Shown: positions 55,203 through 63,931 of the stretch, in pieces | How the letters are laid out: the number at the start of each line of letters is the position of its first letter | Numbering within the stretch: the stretch's first letter is position 1 | Assembly (NCBI RefSeq): GCF_023150065.1 | Contig: NZ_JAKLLN010000007.1 | Location: 173,215 to 237,214 of the forward strand | DNA from: Zoogloea sp. | GTDB taxonomy: Bacteria; Pseudomonadota; Gammaproteobacteria; Burkholderiales; Rhodocyclaceae | Length of the DNA: 64,000 nucleotides | Direction: 5' to 3' | Made by a program: the position numbers and the translations under genes | The notes under the pieces: model-generated | The model's database searches: none | The model's input: the letters and a program-made list of their open reading frames with translations, nothing else | What the model was told of the DNA's origin: nothing

Positions 55203-57530
55203 ATGAATTCCGCGCCCGCCCCCCTTTCTTCCGCCCTTCCTTCCGCCTATTCCGACTACCTCGGCCCTGCCGTTCCCGACGCCTGGCGTGCCCGCCTCGA
55301 TGCCGCCCTGAACCCCGGCGAGAAGGTTCTGGCCAGCCTCAGCCTCGATCTGGACACCCGACTGCAGTTCCGCGGCGGCATCGTCGCGCTGACCGACAGC
55401 CGCCTCATGGCCTGGGACCTGGAAGCGGACGCCTGGCAGGCCTGGGCGTTCCGGGATGGCCTGCAGCTGCGCCACCGGGACCACGGCGGCGTGGCGGCCC
55501 TCGATCTGGTGGACAACGGCGGCAAGCTCTCGGGCTGGCGCTTCACCCTGGCCCAGGACCCGGCCGCCCGCAATCTCTCCGACCGCTTCAAGGCCCAGCT
55601 CGAGTGCGTGCTGGCCGGCCGTCAGCCCACGCCGCCCGAGCCCCTCACCTGCCCTACCTGTGATGCGCCCCTGCCGCCGGGCACCGACGAGTGCCCCACC
55701 TGCGCCCGGGAGATCCACACCCCCCCGTCCACCTGGACCCTGTTCCGCCTGTGGCGCTTTGCCCAGCCCTACAAGGGGCAGCTCCTGGCCGGCTTCGTCC
55801 TGACCCTGCTGTCCACAGCCGCCACCCTCGTCCCGCCCTACCTCACCATGCCGCTGATGGACGAGGTGCTGATCCCTTTCCAGAACGGCGCCCCCATCGA
55901 CAGCCACCGGGTCATGATGATGCTCGGCGGCCTGCTCCTCGCCGCCGTCTTCGCCTGGGCCCTGGGCTGGGCCAAGACCTACATCCTGGCCCTGGTCAGC
56001 GAGCGCATCGGCGCCGACCTGCGCACCACCACCTATGAGCACCTGCAGGGCCTGTCGCTGGAGTACTTCGGCGGCAAGCGCACCGGCGACCTGATGGCGC
56101 GGATCGGCGCCGAGACCGACCGGATCTGCCTGTTCCTGTCCATGAACCTGCTGGACTTCGCCACCGACGTGCTGATGATCACCATGACGGCGATCATCCT
56201 GGTGTCCATCAACCCCTGGCTGGCCCTCGTCACCCTGGTGCCCCTGCCCTTCATCGCCTGGCTGATCCACACCGTCCGCGACAAGCTGCGCTACGGCTTC
56301 GAGCAGGTGGACCGGGTGTGGTCCGAAGTCACCAGCGTGCTCGCCGACACCATCCCCGGCATCCGGGTGGTCAAGGCCTTCGCCCAGGAAAAGCGCGAGG
56401 TCGGCCGCTTCCGCGACGCCAACGCCCGCAACCTGGCGGTCAATGACCGGGTCAACAAGATCTGGTCGGTGTTCTCCCCCACCGTCACCCTGATGACCGA
56501 AATCGGTCTGCTCATCGTGTGGGGCTTCGGCATCTGGCTGGTCTCCGAGAACGACGTCACCGTCGGTACCCTGGCCGCCTTCCTGGCCTACATCTCGCGC
56601 TTCTACACCCGCCTGGATTCCATGAGCCGGATCGTGTCGGTGACGCAGAAGGCCGCCGCCGGCGCCAAGCGCATCTTCGACATCCTCGACCACGTCTCCA
56701 GCGTGCCCGACCCGGCCACGCCCCAGCACCTGCCCAAGGTCACCGGCGCCATCGAGGTCAAGCGGGTGGGCTTCCGCTATGGCAACCGCACCATCCTGCG
56801 CGGCGTCGATCTGAACATCGCCCCGGGCGAGATGATCGGCCTGGTGGGCCACTCCGGCTCGGGCAAAAGCACCCTGGTCAACCTGATCTGCCGCTTCTAC
56901 GACGTCACCGACGGCTCCATCCGCATCGAGGGCATGGACATCCGCTCGGTGCCGGTGTCGGAATACCGCCGCAACATCGGCCTGGTGCTGCAGGAGCCCT
57001 TCCTGTTCTTCGGCACCATCGCCGAGAACATCGCCTACGGCAAGCCCGACGCCACCCGCGAGGAGATCATCGCCGCCGCCCGTGCCGCCCACGCCCACGA
57101 CTTCATCCTGCGCCTGCCCCAAGGCTACGATTCGCTGGTCGGCGAGCGCGGCCAGGCCCTGTCCGGCGGCGAGCGCCAGCGCATCTCCATCGCCCGCGCC
57201 CTGCTCATCGACCCGCGCATCCTGATCCTCGACGAGGCCACTTCGGCGGTGGATACCGAGACCGAAATGGAAATCCAGGCCGCCCTCGAGAACCTCATCC
57301 GCGGCCGCACCACCATCGCCATCGCCCACCGTCTGTCCACCCTGCGCAAGGCCGACCGGCTGGTGGTGCTGGACCGGGGCCAGATCGTCGAAATCGGCAA
57401 CCACGACACCCTGATGGAAAAACAGGGCGCCTACTTCCGCCTCTACGAAGCCCAGACCCGCAAGCTGGACGACGACGCCATCGGCGCCGAGCCCCGCGCC
57501 CCCCAGCACCGCGAACACGCCCCCGCCTGA
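55203..57530 (+). CDS. Cyanophycin-locus ABC transporter (permease fused to ATPase)
   Basis: 775 residues from ATG 55203. Residues 1-~145 form an unusual soluble N-terminal domain. Then a four-Cys zinc-ribbon-like motif (CPTCDAPLPPGTDECPTCAR, about 149-168) precedes six transmembrane helices (about 180-470, ABC exporter type). The ATPase domain is at about 505-760: Walker A GHSGSGKSTLVNLICR (about 550), signature LSGGERQRISIARALL (about 652), Walker B RILILDEATSAVDTE. Half-transporters of this kind lie beside cphA genes in many betaproteobacteria and are named cyanophycin-associated there. The transported substrate is unknown. Divergent to cphA'. Confidence 0.9.
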   Translation: MNSAPAPLSSALPSAYSDYLGPAVPDAWRARLDAALNPGEKVLASLSLDLDTRLQFRGGIVALTDSRLMAWDLEADAWQAWAFRDGLQLRHRDHGGVAALDLVDNGGKLSGWRFTLAQDPAARNLSDRFKAQLECVLAGRQPTPPEPLTCPTCDAPLPPGTDECPTCAREIHTPPSTWTLFRLWRFAQPYKGQLLAGFVLTLLSTAATLVPPYLTMPLMDEVLIPFQNGAPIDSHRVMMMLGGLLLAAVFAWALGWAKTYILALVSERIGADLRTTTYEHLQGLSLEYFGGKRTGDLMARIGAETDRICLFLSMNLLDFATDVLMITMTAIILVSINPWLALVTLVPLPFIAWLIHTVRDKLRYGFEQVDRVWSEVTSVLADTIPGIRVVKAFAQEKREVGRFRDANARNLAVNDRVNKIWSVFSPTVTLMTEIGLLIVWGFGIWLVSENDVTVGTLAAFLAYISRFYTRLDSMSRIVSVTQKAAAGAKRIFDILDHVSSVPDPATPQHLPKVTGAIEVKRVGFRYGNRTILRGVDLNIAPGEMIGLVGHSGSGKSTLVNLICRFYDVTDGSIRIEGMDIRSVPVSEYRRNIGLVLQEPFLFFGTIAENIAYGKPDATREEIIAAARAAHAHDFILRLPQGYDSLVGERGQALSGGERQRISIARALLIDPRILILDEATSAVDTETEMEIQAALENLIRGRTTIAIAHRLSTLRKADRLVVLDRGQIVEIGNHDTLMEKQGAYFRLYEAQTRKLDDDAIGAEPRAPQHREHAPA

Positions 57531-57539
57531 AGACCCGCC

Positions 57540-58007
57540 ATGCCCCAGCAGAATCTCGACATCACCCGCAACAGCTTCGGCCAGCTGCTGTTCACCGACA
57601 CCGAAGGCAAGGCCCACCTGGTCACCCCGGTGCGCGCCTTCCCCATCGGCGCCCCCGCCGAGAACATCGGCCTGATCAACACCGATGGTGAAGAAGTGGC
57701 CTGGATCGACAAGCTGAGCGACCTGCCTGAAGGCGCTGGCCAGCTCATCGCCGACGAGATGGCCAGCCGCGAGTTCATGCCGGTGATCCAGCGCATCCGC
57801 CGCGTCTCAAGCTTTGCCACCCCCAGCACCTGGGACCTGGAGACCGACCGGGGCGACACCAACATGGTGCTCAAGGGCGAGGAAGACATCCGCCGCCTCA
57901 CCCCGCCCGCCCTGATGATCACCGACAGCCGCGGCATCACCTTCCTGATCCGCGACCGCTACGCCCTCGACAGCCACAGCAAGCGCCTGCTCGATCGCTT
58001 CCTGTAG
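57540..58007 (+). CDS. DUF1854 protein, cyanophycin-locus companion
   Basis: 155 residues, ten bases after the ABC transporter gene. Matches the DUF1854 family, known as a companion of the cyanophycin-locus ABC gene: SFGQLLFTDTEGKAHLVTPV (residues 10-29), FPIGAPAENIGLINTDGEEV (about 34-53), RESRGI-like ITDSRGITFLIRDRYALD (about 125-142) and a C-terminal KRLLDRF. No signal or membrane segment, so cytoplasmic. Probably a partner of the transporter; its biochemical role is unknown. Confidence 0.9.
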   Translation: MPQQNLDITRNSFGQLLFTDTEGKAHLVTPVRAFPIGAPAENIGLINTDGEEVAWIDKLSDLPEGAGQLIADEMASREFMPVIQRIRRVSSFATPSTWDLETDRGDTNMVLKGEEDIRRLTPPALMITDSRGITFLIRDRYALDSHSKRLLDRFL

Positions 58008-58010
58008 GCC

Positions 58011-58070
58011 GCACAAAAAAGAAGGCCCGCCAGTGGCTGCCCCGGGGCGCCACTGGCGGGCTTCGCTTTT
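58011..58070. terminator. Bidirectional terminator after DUF1854 gene
   Basis: Perfect 13-base stem (58025-58037 / 58049-58061) with an 11-base loop. It is followed by TTCGCTTTT on the plus strand and by CTTCTTTTTTG on the minus strand, serving both convergent genes. Confidence 0.8.
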
Positions 58071-58105
58071 GGCAGGCGAGCCCGGGAAGGGCCCGCCGCC
58101 AGGGG

Positions 58106-59632
58106 TCAGTTGCCGCGCTTGATCTCGACCTCGACGACCTGGAAGACACCACTCGCATCCAGGTAGCCCTTGGCCTCCACATAGGGCTGGCTGCCCGGCA
58201 CATAACGGCCGCCATCATCCCACCTGGCGCCGGACAGGTTCGCATTGAGCACGCTGTCCCCGCTGAGGGTGCAACTGGACGGGTAGCTCACGCAACTCAG
58301 GGTCGCGTAGATCTCGAACTTGCTGCTGCCACTGGACAGCACGCCACCGGAACCCGAAGTCAGACTCGCCGTGGCCCCCTTCAGCTCAAGCTTCGTGGCC
58401 AGCAGCACGCCATTCTGATAGGTGCCCTTGACCTCCACGTAGCTGTTGTTGCCCACCGTATTGACGCCGTACTCGAAGCGCGCCTGGCTGGCATCCACGG
58501 GCACGCCCTGGACGGTGAAGCTCGACAGGGAACTGAAGTTGGCCACCACGCCATACAGCTCCTGCTTGTAGGTGCCGCTGTACGCCACCTGACCGTTGGC
58601 GCCCAGCACCTGCAGGCTGCGGCCGCTGCCCTCGATCTCGATCCGGCTGGCCACCAGCGTCCCCCCCGAAAGACTGCCCTTGACCTCGACGAAGCTCCCG
58701 ATGGCGGGGGCGGCCATGGTACCGAGACTAATCGGCGTGCCCGAGACGCTGATCGTGCTGCCGCTGATGGAATCCACGATGCCCTTGATTTTCACGGAGC
58801 CACCGGATACCGGGTTTGCGCCACCCGACACCAGGGTCACGGCCCCCAGCACCAGCACCCGGCTTGCCACCACCTGGCCATTGACCGGGGCGGCCGCCGC
58901 CAGGATGCGCACATCGCTGCCGGCAGCAATACCTGCACCGGCCGGCGACACCGTGTCGGCCGCGTAAGACACCGTGAGGCCATTGCGCAAGGTGAGACTG
59001 CCGGCCCCCACCGAAGCCACGATGCCGCGCAGGGCCACACCGGAAACGCTGCCCGTGACACTGCCACGGACTTCGATGCGCGTAGCGGTAAAGCTGCCGT
59101 CGGCCTGGGGCAGGCCATAGACCTCCACGTAGCTGCCTGCAGCCAGGGCCGCCAGCCCGCTCAGGCCGGAATCGAACACCGTCGTCCCCGTGACCTTCAC
59201 GGTCTGGCCACCCACGCTCAGGGTACCGGCGCTCACATCCACCGCACTGACAGCGCCGCGCAGGCCACCGACAATGCGGATCCGGGTGGCGCTACCCGTC
59301 GCCTTCACGTCGTCCACATCGCCGCTCACCGACACCACGGTGCCAAGCCGGATCGGCGAGGCGTACATGGTGCTGCCATAGGGATCGTCCGCGTCATGAA
59401 CCGTGGCGCCGAGGGTTTCGAAACGGACACCATTCACCACGATCGAGCCCAGGCCGCTCACCGGCCCGGTGTAGGTCGCCGCCGCCGTCGGGGTGGCCGG
59501 CGCAGGGGTGCCGGCAGAGGCACCGGTACCGCCGCTGCCGCCCCCACCACAGCCAGACAGTGCCGCGGCGGCACCCAGGCTGAGCAGGAACGGGGTCAGG
59601 GTCATGGGCTTGAATGGACGAGCAGGGTTCAT
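58106..59632 (-). CDS. Lipoprotein with tandem DUF5666 repeats
   Basis: 508 residues, start ATG 59632 with AGGAG upstream. Lipoprotein signal (LLSLGAAAALSGC, Cys at about 28) then a Gly-rich linker and at least five tandem ~75-residue modules of DUF5666 type. Each module contains a phrase such as GSYVEVYG, GSFVEVKG or SYVEVKGTY, followed by ATRIEV, ASRIEIEG or ATKLELKG. These modules form small beta-barrels in other proteins, so the surface or periplasmic protein is probably elongated. No enzymatic motif. Function unknown. Confidence 0.85.
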   Translation of the reverse strand: MNPARPFKPMTLTPFLLSLGAAAALSGCGGGGSGGTGASAGTPAPATPTAAATYTGPVSGLGSIVVNGVRFETLGATVHDADDPYGSTMYASPIRLGTVVSVSGDVDDVKATGSATRIRIVGGLRGAVSAVDVSAGTLSVGGQTVKVTGTTVFDSGLSGLAALAAGSYVEVYGLPQADGSFTATRIEVRGSVTGSVSGVALRGIVASVGAGSLTLRNGLTVSYAADTVSPAGAGIAAGSDVRILAAAAPVNGQVVASRVLVLGAVTLVSGGANPVSGGSVKIKGIVDSISGSTISVSGTPISLGTMAAPAIGSFVEVKGSLSGGTLVASRIEIEGSGRSLQVLGANGQVAYSGTYKQELYGVVANFSSLSSFTVQGVPVDASQARFEYGVNTVGNNSYVEVKGTYQNGVLLATKLELKGATASLTSGSGGVLSSGSSKFEIYATLSCVSYPSSCTLSGDSVLNANLSGARWDDGGRYVPGSQPYVEAKGYLDASGVFQVVEVEIKRGN

Positions 59633-59735
59633 GGGCTGGGTCTCCTCTGGGGTTTGTCAGGATCACGTGCAGGTCCGCGCGGACCGGGCAGCGAGCGGAG
59701 TATCCCGAGCAGAACTTAAGTCCCGCTTAAACCCA

Positions 59736-59751
59736 GGCGACATCAGTCGCC
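59736..59751. repeat. Possible solitary REP palindrome
   Basis: GGCGACATCAGTCGCC differs by one base from the core of the REPIN arms (GGCGACTTCAGTCGCC) at 10.7 and 38.9 kb. It spans the stop codon of the 59743 gene, so it may also be a chance codon run. Confidence 0.35.
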
Positions 59752-60519
59752 CCCGCCGCAGCCTCCTCCGCCACATCCGCTGCCGCCATCGCCGGCATCC
59801 CCACCGCCACCACCGGAGTCACCCGAACACCCTCCACCGCCGCCGCTGCAGCCGATGTCGCTGGCGCAGTAGGCATCTCCTGATCTCTCCCCGTCAGGCC
59901 CCATGCAGTTGAGGGCATAGCGAAAGCCGTCGGGGATCAACAGCAGGCCATCCAGCGCAAAAAGCATGGGCAGGCGTTCGGGCTTGCGTGGGTTGATGCC
60001 ATCGAAACGGCAGGCATGCTGCCAGGTACGGCGCAATCCCTGCCGGGCGCTCTGGGGCGTGGCCATGTACTCCGCCGGCGTGTGATCGAGAAAGCGGCCC
60101 AGGCCCTGACGGCAGAACAGCCGATAGCCCTTGGTGAACAGGATGAACTCATGCCAGGCCACATCCACCGCCTGACTGGGCATGGACACCATCCGCCCCC
60201 GGGCCGCCAGCGCCACCTGGAAGAAGGTGCGCAGCTCCCGCAACACCAACTCGGCCTGGGCATCGCTGAGGTGGGGATAGCGCTCGCAGACCTTGCGCGC
60301 CAGCCCCGCCGGAAAGCGGAAATCCGCCAGAAAGCGGGCCCGGGTCCGCCTCTGCCACCGCCGCCAGGCGAGGCCAGTCAGCACCAGCACACCTGTCGCC
60401 AGCAGCACCCGGGGTATCCACTGACCGGTTTCCGGTAGATAGTGGGTGACGAAGCCCCCCAGCACGGCAAGGGCCAGCGCAACACCAAGAATCCGGCGCT
60501 TTTCGGTCATCCCATTCAC
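59743..60519 (-). CDS. Membrane protein with GRDP-like domain and Gly/Cys-rich tail
   Basis: 258 residues. Two hydrophobic helices at about residues 10-26 and 36-50. A soluble region (about 70-160) contains AVDVAWHEFILFTKGYRLFC (about 118-137) and FLDHTP, resembling the glycine-rich-domain-containing-protein (DUF1399-like) family. The C-terminal ~40 residues are a Gly-rich, Cys-containing tail (five Cys, repeated GGGG and DSGG). No enzymatic motif. The tail resembles those of small envelope-associated proteins with unknown role. Stop codon sits inside a REP-like palindrome. Confidence 0.75.
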   Translation of the reverse strand: MNGMTEKRRILGVALALAVLGGFVTHYLPETGQWIPRVLLATGVLVLTGLAWRRWQRRTRARFLADFRFPAGLARKVCERYPHLSDAQAELVLRELRTFFQVALAARGRMVSMPSQAVDVAWHEFILFTKGYRLFCRQGLGRFLDHTPAEYMATPQSARQGLRRTWQHACRFDGINPRKPERLPMLFALDGLLLIPDGFRYALNCMGPDGERSGDAYCASDIGCSGGGGGCSGDSGGGGGDAGDGGSGCGGGGCGGGD

Positions 60520-60681
60520 CGCCCTTCCCTGCCCTGAAAATCATGCAGGCATTCTACCCACGGCCCCAGGGAGCCGATGGAACACCGGCGATCACACCGC
60601 CTTAACATTTTCGCAGCCGCCCGGTAACGCGAGCTTCTTAGTCTTGCCGCGAAGGCCATTCGGCCGATTTCGGGAGACGCC

Positions 60682-61275
60682 ATGAAGGAATTTTTGCGCG
60701 CGCTGGACACCCAGCGCTGGGACGACCACCGCTTTTACCACCACAGCCGGATCAATCAGACCCTGCACCTGATCAGCGCCATCAGCTTCCTGATCGCCTA
60801 CTCCCTGCTCTTCGTGGATCCGGTCAAGGCCGCCCTGATCGGCTGGCTGATCTCCATGGTTACCCGCCAGTCCGGCCATTTCTTCTTCGAGCCCCTGGGT
60901 TTCGACGAGGAGAACCAGGTGAGCAACGACTACAAGGAAGCCGTCAAGGTGGGCTACAACCTGCAGCGCAAGGTCGTGCTGCTGTCCATCTGGGCCTTCA
61001 TCCCGGTGGCCCTGTGGCTCAACCCGACGATGTTCGGACTGTTCGAGGCCCACACCGACATGACCGGCTACATCGACCATCTGGGCGCCCTGTGGCTCAG
61101 CCTGGGCGTGGGCGGCCTGCTGTTCCGCACCGTGCATCTGTTCTTCATCCGCGACGTGCAGACGGGCCTGGTGTGGCTGGTCAAGATCCTCACCGACCCC
61201 TACCACGACATCAAGCTCTACCACCGCTCGCCCCTGCTGCTGCTGCGCGAACTGCGCGAGCGCCAGGCAGCCTGA
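60682..61275 (+). CDS. Small multi-pass membrane protein (Mpo1-like?)
   Basis: 197 residues with four or five hydrophobic segments (LHLISAISFLIAYSLLFV at about 28-45, VVLLSIWAFIPVALWL at about 98-113, HLGALWLSLGVGGLLFRTVHLFF near 134-156). Conserved-looking His-rich motifs FYHHSRINQTLH and RQSGHFFFEP (about 65-74) resemble the fatty-acid dioxygenase Mpo1/DUF962 pattern, but the match is weak. Inner-membrane protein; GGAGA ribosome site upstream. Function unknown. Confidence 0.7.
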   Translation: MKEFLRALDTQRWDDHRFYHHSRINQTLHLISAISFLIAYSLLFVDPVKAALIGWLISMVTRQSGHFFFEPLGFDEENQVSNDYKEAVKVGYNLQRKVVLLSIWAFIPVALWLNPTMFGLFEAHTDMTGYIDHLGALWLSLGVGGLLFRTVHLFFIRDVQTGLVWLVKILTDPYHDIKLYHRSPLLLLRELRERQAA

Positions 61276-61287
61276 TCGTCCTGCGAC

Positions 61288-61315
61288 GCGGCGCCCCCCT
61301 CGGGAGGGGCGCCGC
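61288..61315. terminator. GC-rich hairpin between convergent genes
   Basis: Perfect 10-base inverted repeat GCGGCGCCCC / GGGGCGCCGC with an 8-base loop. It lies between the stops of the 60682 and 61323 genes. There is no T-run, so intrinsic termination is uncertain. Confidence 0.4.
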
Positions 61316-61322
61316 AGCGCGT

Positions 61323-62987
61323 TCAGTCGCCCTGCTTCAGAAAACGCCGGACCAGCATTTCCTTCAGGATGCGCCGGCGGATCGCCTTGTTGGTCAGCGT
61401 CCCGTCATGCCACCACCAGCCATCGGCCTCCATGCGCCGGGCCGCGGCCACAATGCGGTCCATCACCTCGGCAAAATCGGCCTCCGTGTAATTGAGGCTG
61501 AAGATGAAGCGCCCCGTCCCCACCCAGCTCAGGGCCAGCCCCTCAGCCCGCATGTAGTACTGGAGCATCCAGTTGTAGCGGCTTGGGCGGGTGTAGGTCA
61601 CCGTCCAGATCGACGACAGGTTGGCCACCCGGACGGGCAGGCTCTCAGCCTCGAAGCAGGCATTGAGACGGGTCGCCCTGGCATTCCAGGTATCGTCCAG
61701 ACCTGCGTAGAGGCCACGGATCTCCGGGGTCTCGATGCGCTCCAGAAACTCCGCCATGGCGCCCATCACCCAGGGGTGGGAGTTGAATGTCCCCCGGGCA
61801 AAGCAGATGTCCGCCGGACGGTCGTCCCGGAAGCGCTTCATCAGGGCCCGGCGCCCGCACACCACGCCCACCGGCAGGCCTCCACCGAGGGTCTTGCCAT
61901 AGGTCACCATGTCGGCCTGTACGCCGAAATACTCCTGGGCGCCCCCCGGCGCCAGCCGGAAGCCCACGAAAACCTCATCGAAAATCAGCACGATGCCACG
62001 CTCGTCACAGACCTGGCGCAGCTCTTTCAGCCAGGCCGTGTAGGCCGCCCGGTCGAAACCCGCCCGGCGGCTGCTGTCCACCAGGGACGAATCCCCCGGC
62101 GCAGCGCCGTTGGGGTGCAGGGCCTGCAGTGGATTGACCAGCACACAGGCGATGTCCTTGCGCCGCTGCAGCACGCGGAGGGCGTCGGGGTGCATGTCCT
62201 TCAGGGTATAGGTCTGGTTGGCTGCCGTGGGGTTGCCGACGCCGGGCTGCACCTCGCCCCACCAGCCATGGTAGGCGCCGCAGAAACGGACCAGGTGGCT
62301 GCGCCCGGTGTGATAGCGGGCCAGACGCACCGCCTGCATCACCGCCTCGGTGCCCGACATGTGAAAGGACACCTCGTCCAGCCCGGAGATGGCCTTCAGG
62401 CGCCTCACGTTGTAGGCGAGCAGCGGGTGATAGGCACCGAGCACCGGCCCCAGGGCCGCCACCCGCTCGCTGCCCCGGACCATGCAGGTCTTGTAGAAAT
62501 CGTAGCCGAAGACATTCACCCCGTAGGCGCCGCCCAGATCATAGAGGGCGTTGCCGTCCAGATCGGTCACGGTCACGCCCCCCGAGGACTCGAGGAAAGC
62601 CCCGCCCTTGAGGTGCTGACGCAAAAATCGGCTGTACTGGAAGGGCACCCGGTAGGCGCTGGTGAACTGCAGATCCGACACCCCGTCCTGGACCTCGGCA
62701 GTCAGGGCTGCGCTCTCGGCAAAGCGCTCCCGGTAAAGCGCAGCCAGCCGGAAGAAACCCTCCCGGCGCCGCGCCACCACCTCGGCCGGGGCGTCGTCGG
62801 AGTTGAAGAACCCGGCTTCGTCGTACTCATAGAAAGGCAGCAGCTTCGCCACCCGGCGGGACATCTTGGCATGCCCGGTCAGGGACGGATGTTTCCCCTT
62901 CGACAACTCCAGACGCCGCTTCATCTTCAGGATCAGCCCGGGCAATGCCACAGCGCCCAGGCCGGCCAACACCAATGCATCTTCCAC
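61323..62987 (-). CDS. Class III PLP-dependent aminotransferase with N-terminal hydrophobic segment
   Basis: 554 residues, about 120 longer than typical class III enzymes such as glutamate-1-semialdehyde aminomutase. The N-terminal 25 residues (LVLAGLGAVALPGLILKMKRR) look like a membrane anchor. Then come a charged ~90-residue region and the catalytic domain from about 140: SFHMSGTEAVMQAVRLARYHTG (about 213-234), LIFDEVFVGFR (about 338-348, PLP-binding Asp), and MVTYGKTLGGGLPVG, in which the Lys of GKTLGGG is the PLP lysine. Substrate unknown. It lies divergent to the phosphatidylserine decarboxylase gene. Confidence 0.86.
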   Translation of the reverse strand: MEDALVLAGLGAVALPGLILKMKRRLELSKGKHPSLTGHAKMSRRVAKLLPFYEYDEAGFFNSDDAPAEVVARRREGFFRLAALYRERFAESAALTAEVQDGVSDLQFTSAYRVPFQYSRFLRQHLKGGAFLESSGGVTVTDLDGNALYDLGGAYGVNVFGYDFYKTCMVRGSERVAALGPVLGAYHPLLAYNVRRLKAISGLDEVSFHMSGTEAVMQAVRLARYHTGRSHLVRFCGAYHGWWGEVQPGVGNPTAANQTYTLKDMHPDALRVLQRRKDIACVLVNPLQALHPNGAAPGDSSLVDSSRRAGFDRAAYTAWLKELRQVCDERGIVLIFDEVFVGFRLAPGGAQEYFGVQADMVTYGKTLGGGLPVGVVCGRRALMKRFRDDRPADICFARGTFNSHPWVMGAMAEFLERIETPEIRGLYAGLDDTWNARATRLNACFEAESLPVRVANLSSIWTVTYTRPSRYNWMLQYYMRAEGLALSWVGTGRFIFSLNYTEADFAEVMDRIVAAARRMEADGWWWHDGTLTNKAIRRRILKEMLVRRFLKQGD

Positions 62988-63011
62988 GTGCGCGTTCTCC
63001 GCTACTGAAAG

Positions 63012-63923
63012 ATGACTGATTTAACCGACCCCCGTTACAGCGCCATGAATCGTCCAAGCCCGCCCCGCCGCCTGATCACCCGCCTGCTGGATCAGGAAGA
63101 CCTCAACTTCCTGCTCACCAACCGGGTGCCCCGTGCCCTCCTCACCCGCTTCATGGGCTGGTTCAGCAAGATCGAGCAGCCCCTCGTGGCCCGGCTGTCC
63201 ATCGGCATCTGGCGCCTGTTTGCCGACCTGGACCTGTCGGAAGCCCGGGAGCGCCACTTCGCCAGCATGCACGCCTGCTTCACCCGCGAGCTCAAGCCGG
63301 GCGCCCGCCCCATCGACACCGACCCGGCCGTGCTGTGCAGCCCCTGCGACGCCATCGTCGGAGCCTGCGGCGCGCTGGACGGCACCACCGCCCTGCAGGC
63401 CAAGGGCGCACCCTATCCACTCATCGACCTGCTGGGCAGCCAGGAACGGGTAGACGCCTGCCGCGACGGCCAGTACGTGACCCTGCGACTCAAATCGAGC
63501 ATGTACCACCGCTTCCACGCACCCGCCGACCTGGAGGTGGAGCATGTGACCTACATCGCGGGAGACACCTGGAACGTCAATCCACCGACCCTGAAGCGCA
63601 TCGAGAAGCTCTACTGCAAGAACGAGCGGGCCGTTATCCGGGCCCGCCTCAGCGGCCACGATGCGGTGCTGACCCTCGTCCCGGTCGCCGCCATCCTCGT
63701 TGCCAGCATCCGCCTGCACTGGCTGGATGTGCTGCTGCACACGGGTTACGCGGGGCCGACGGAGATCCCCGCCCGTGCCGGGTTCCGCAAGGGCCAGGAA
63801 ATGGGTTGGTTCGAGCACGGCTCGACCATCATCCTGTTCGTGCCCCCAGGCTTCGCGCTGTGCGAGGGCATCGCGGAGGGCCAGCCGATAAGGATGGGCG
63901 AAGCGCTACTGCGCGCCCGCTAA
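63012..63923 (+). CDS. psd: Phosphatidylserine decarboxylase
   Basis: Makes phosphatidylethanolamine from phosphatidylserine at the inner membrane. 303 residues, close to the E. coli enzyme; start may be ATG 63012 or 63045, neither with a strong ribosome site. Features: LLTRFMGWFSKIEQPLVAR (about 38-56), FTRELKPGARPIDTDPAVL (about 89-107), MYHRFHAPADLEVEHVTYI (catalytic His region, about 172-190), GAxAV-like VPVAAILVASI, and HGSTIILF near 275, where E. coli has LGST. The Ser of GST is cleaved autocatalytically to give the pyruvoyl group, so the protein is expected to split into beta and alpha chains. Confidence 0.94.
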   Translation: MTDLTDPRYSAMNRPSPPRRLITRLLDQEDLNFLLTNRVPRALLTRFMGWFSKIEQPLVARLSIGIWRLFADLDLSEARERHFASMHACFTRELKPGARPIDTDPAVLCSPCDAIVGACGALDGTTALQAKGAPYPLIDLLGSQERVDACRDGQYVTLRLKSSMYHRFHAPADLEVEHVTYIAGDTWNVNPPTLKRIEKLYCKNERAVIRARLSGHDAVLTLVPVAAILVASIRLHWLDVLLHTGYAGPTEIPARAGFRKGQEMGWFEHGSTIILFVPPGFALCEGIAEGQPIRMGEALLRAR

Positions 63924-63931
63924 AATCGGGA

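Noticed and set aside
54963..57617. 884-residue minus-strand open frame opposite the ABC transporter
   Set aside because: Low-complexity Gly/Ala/Val/His composition typical of antisense frames; the plus strand carries a complete ABC protein.
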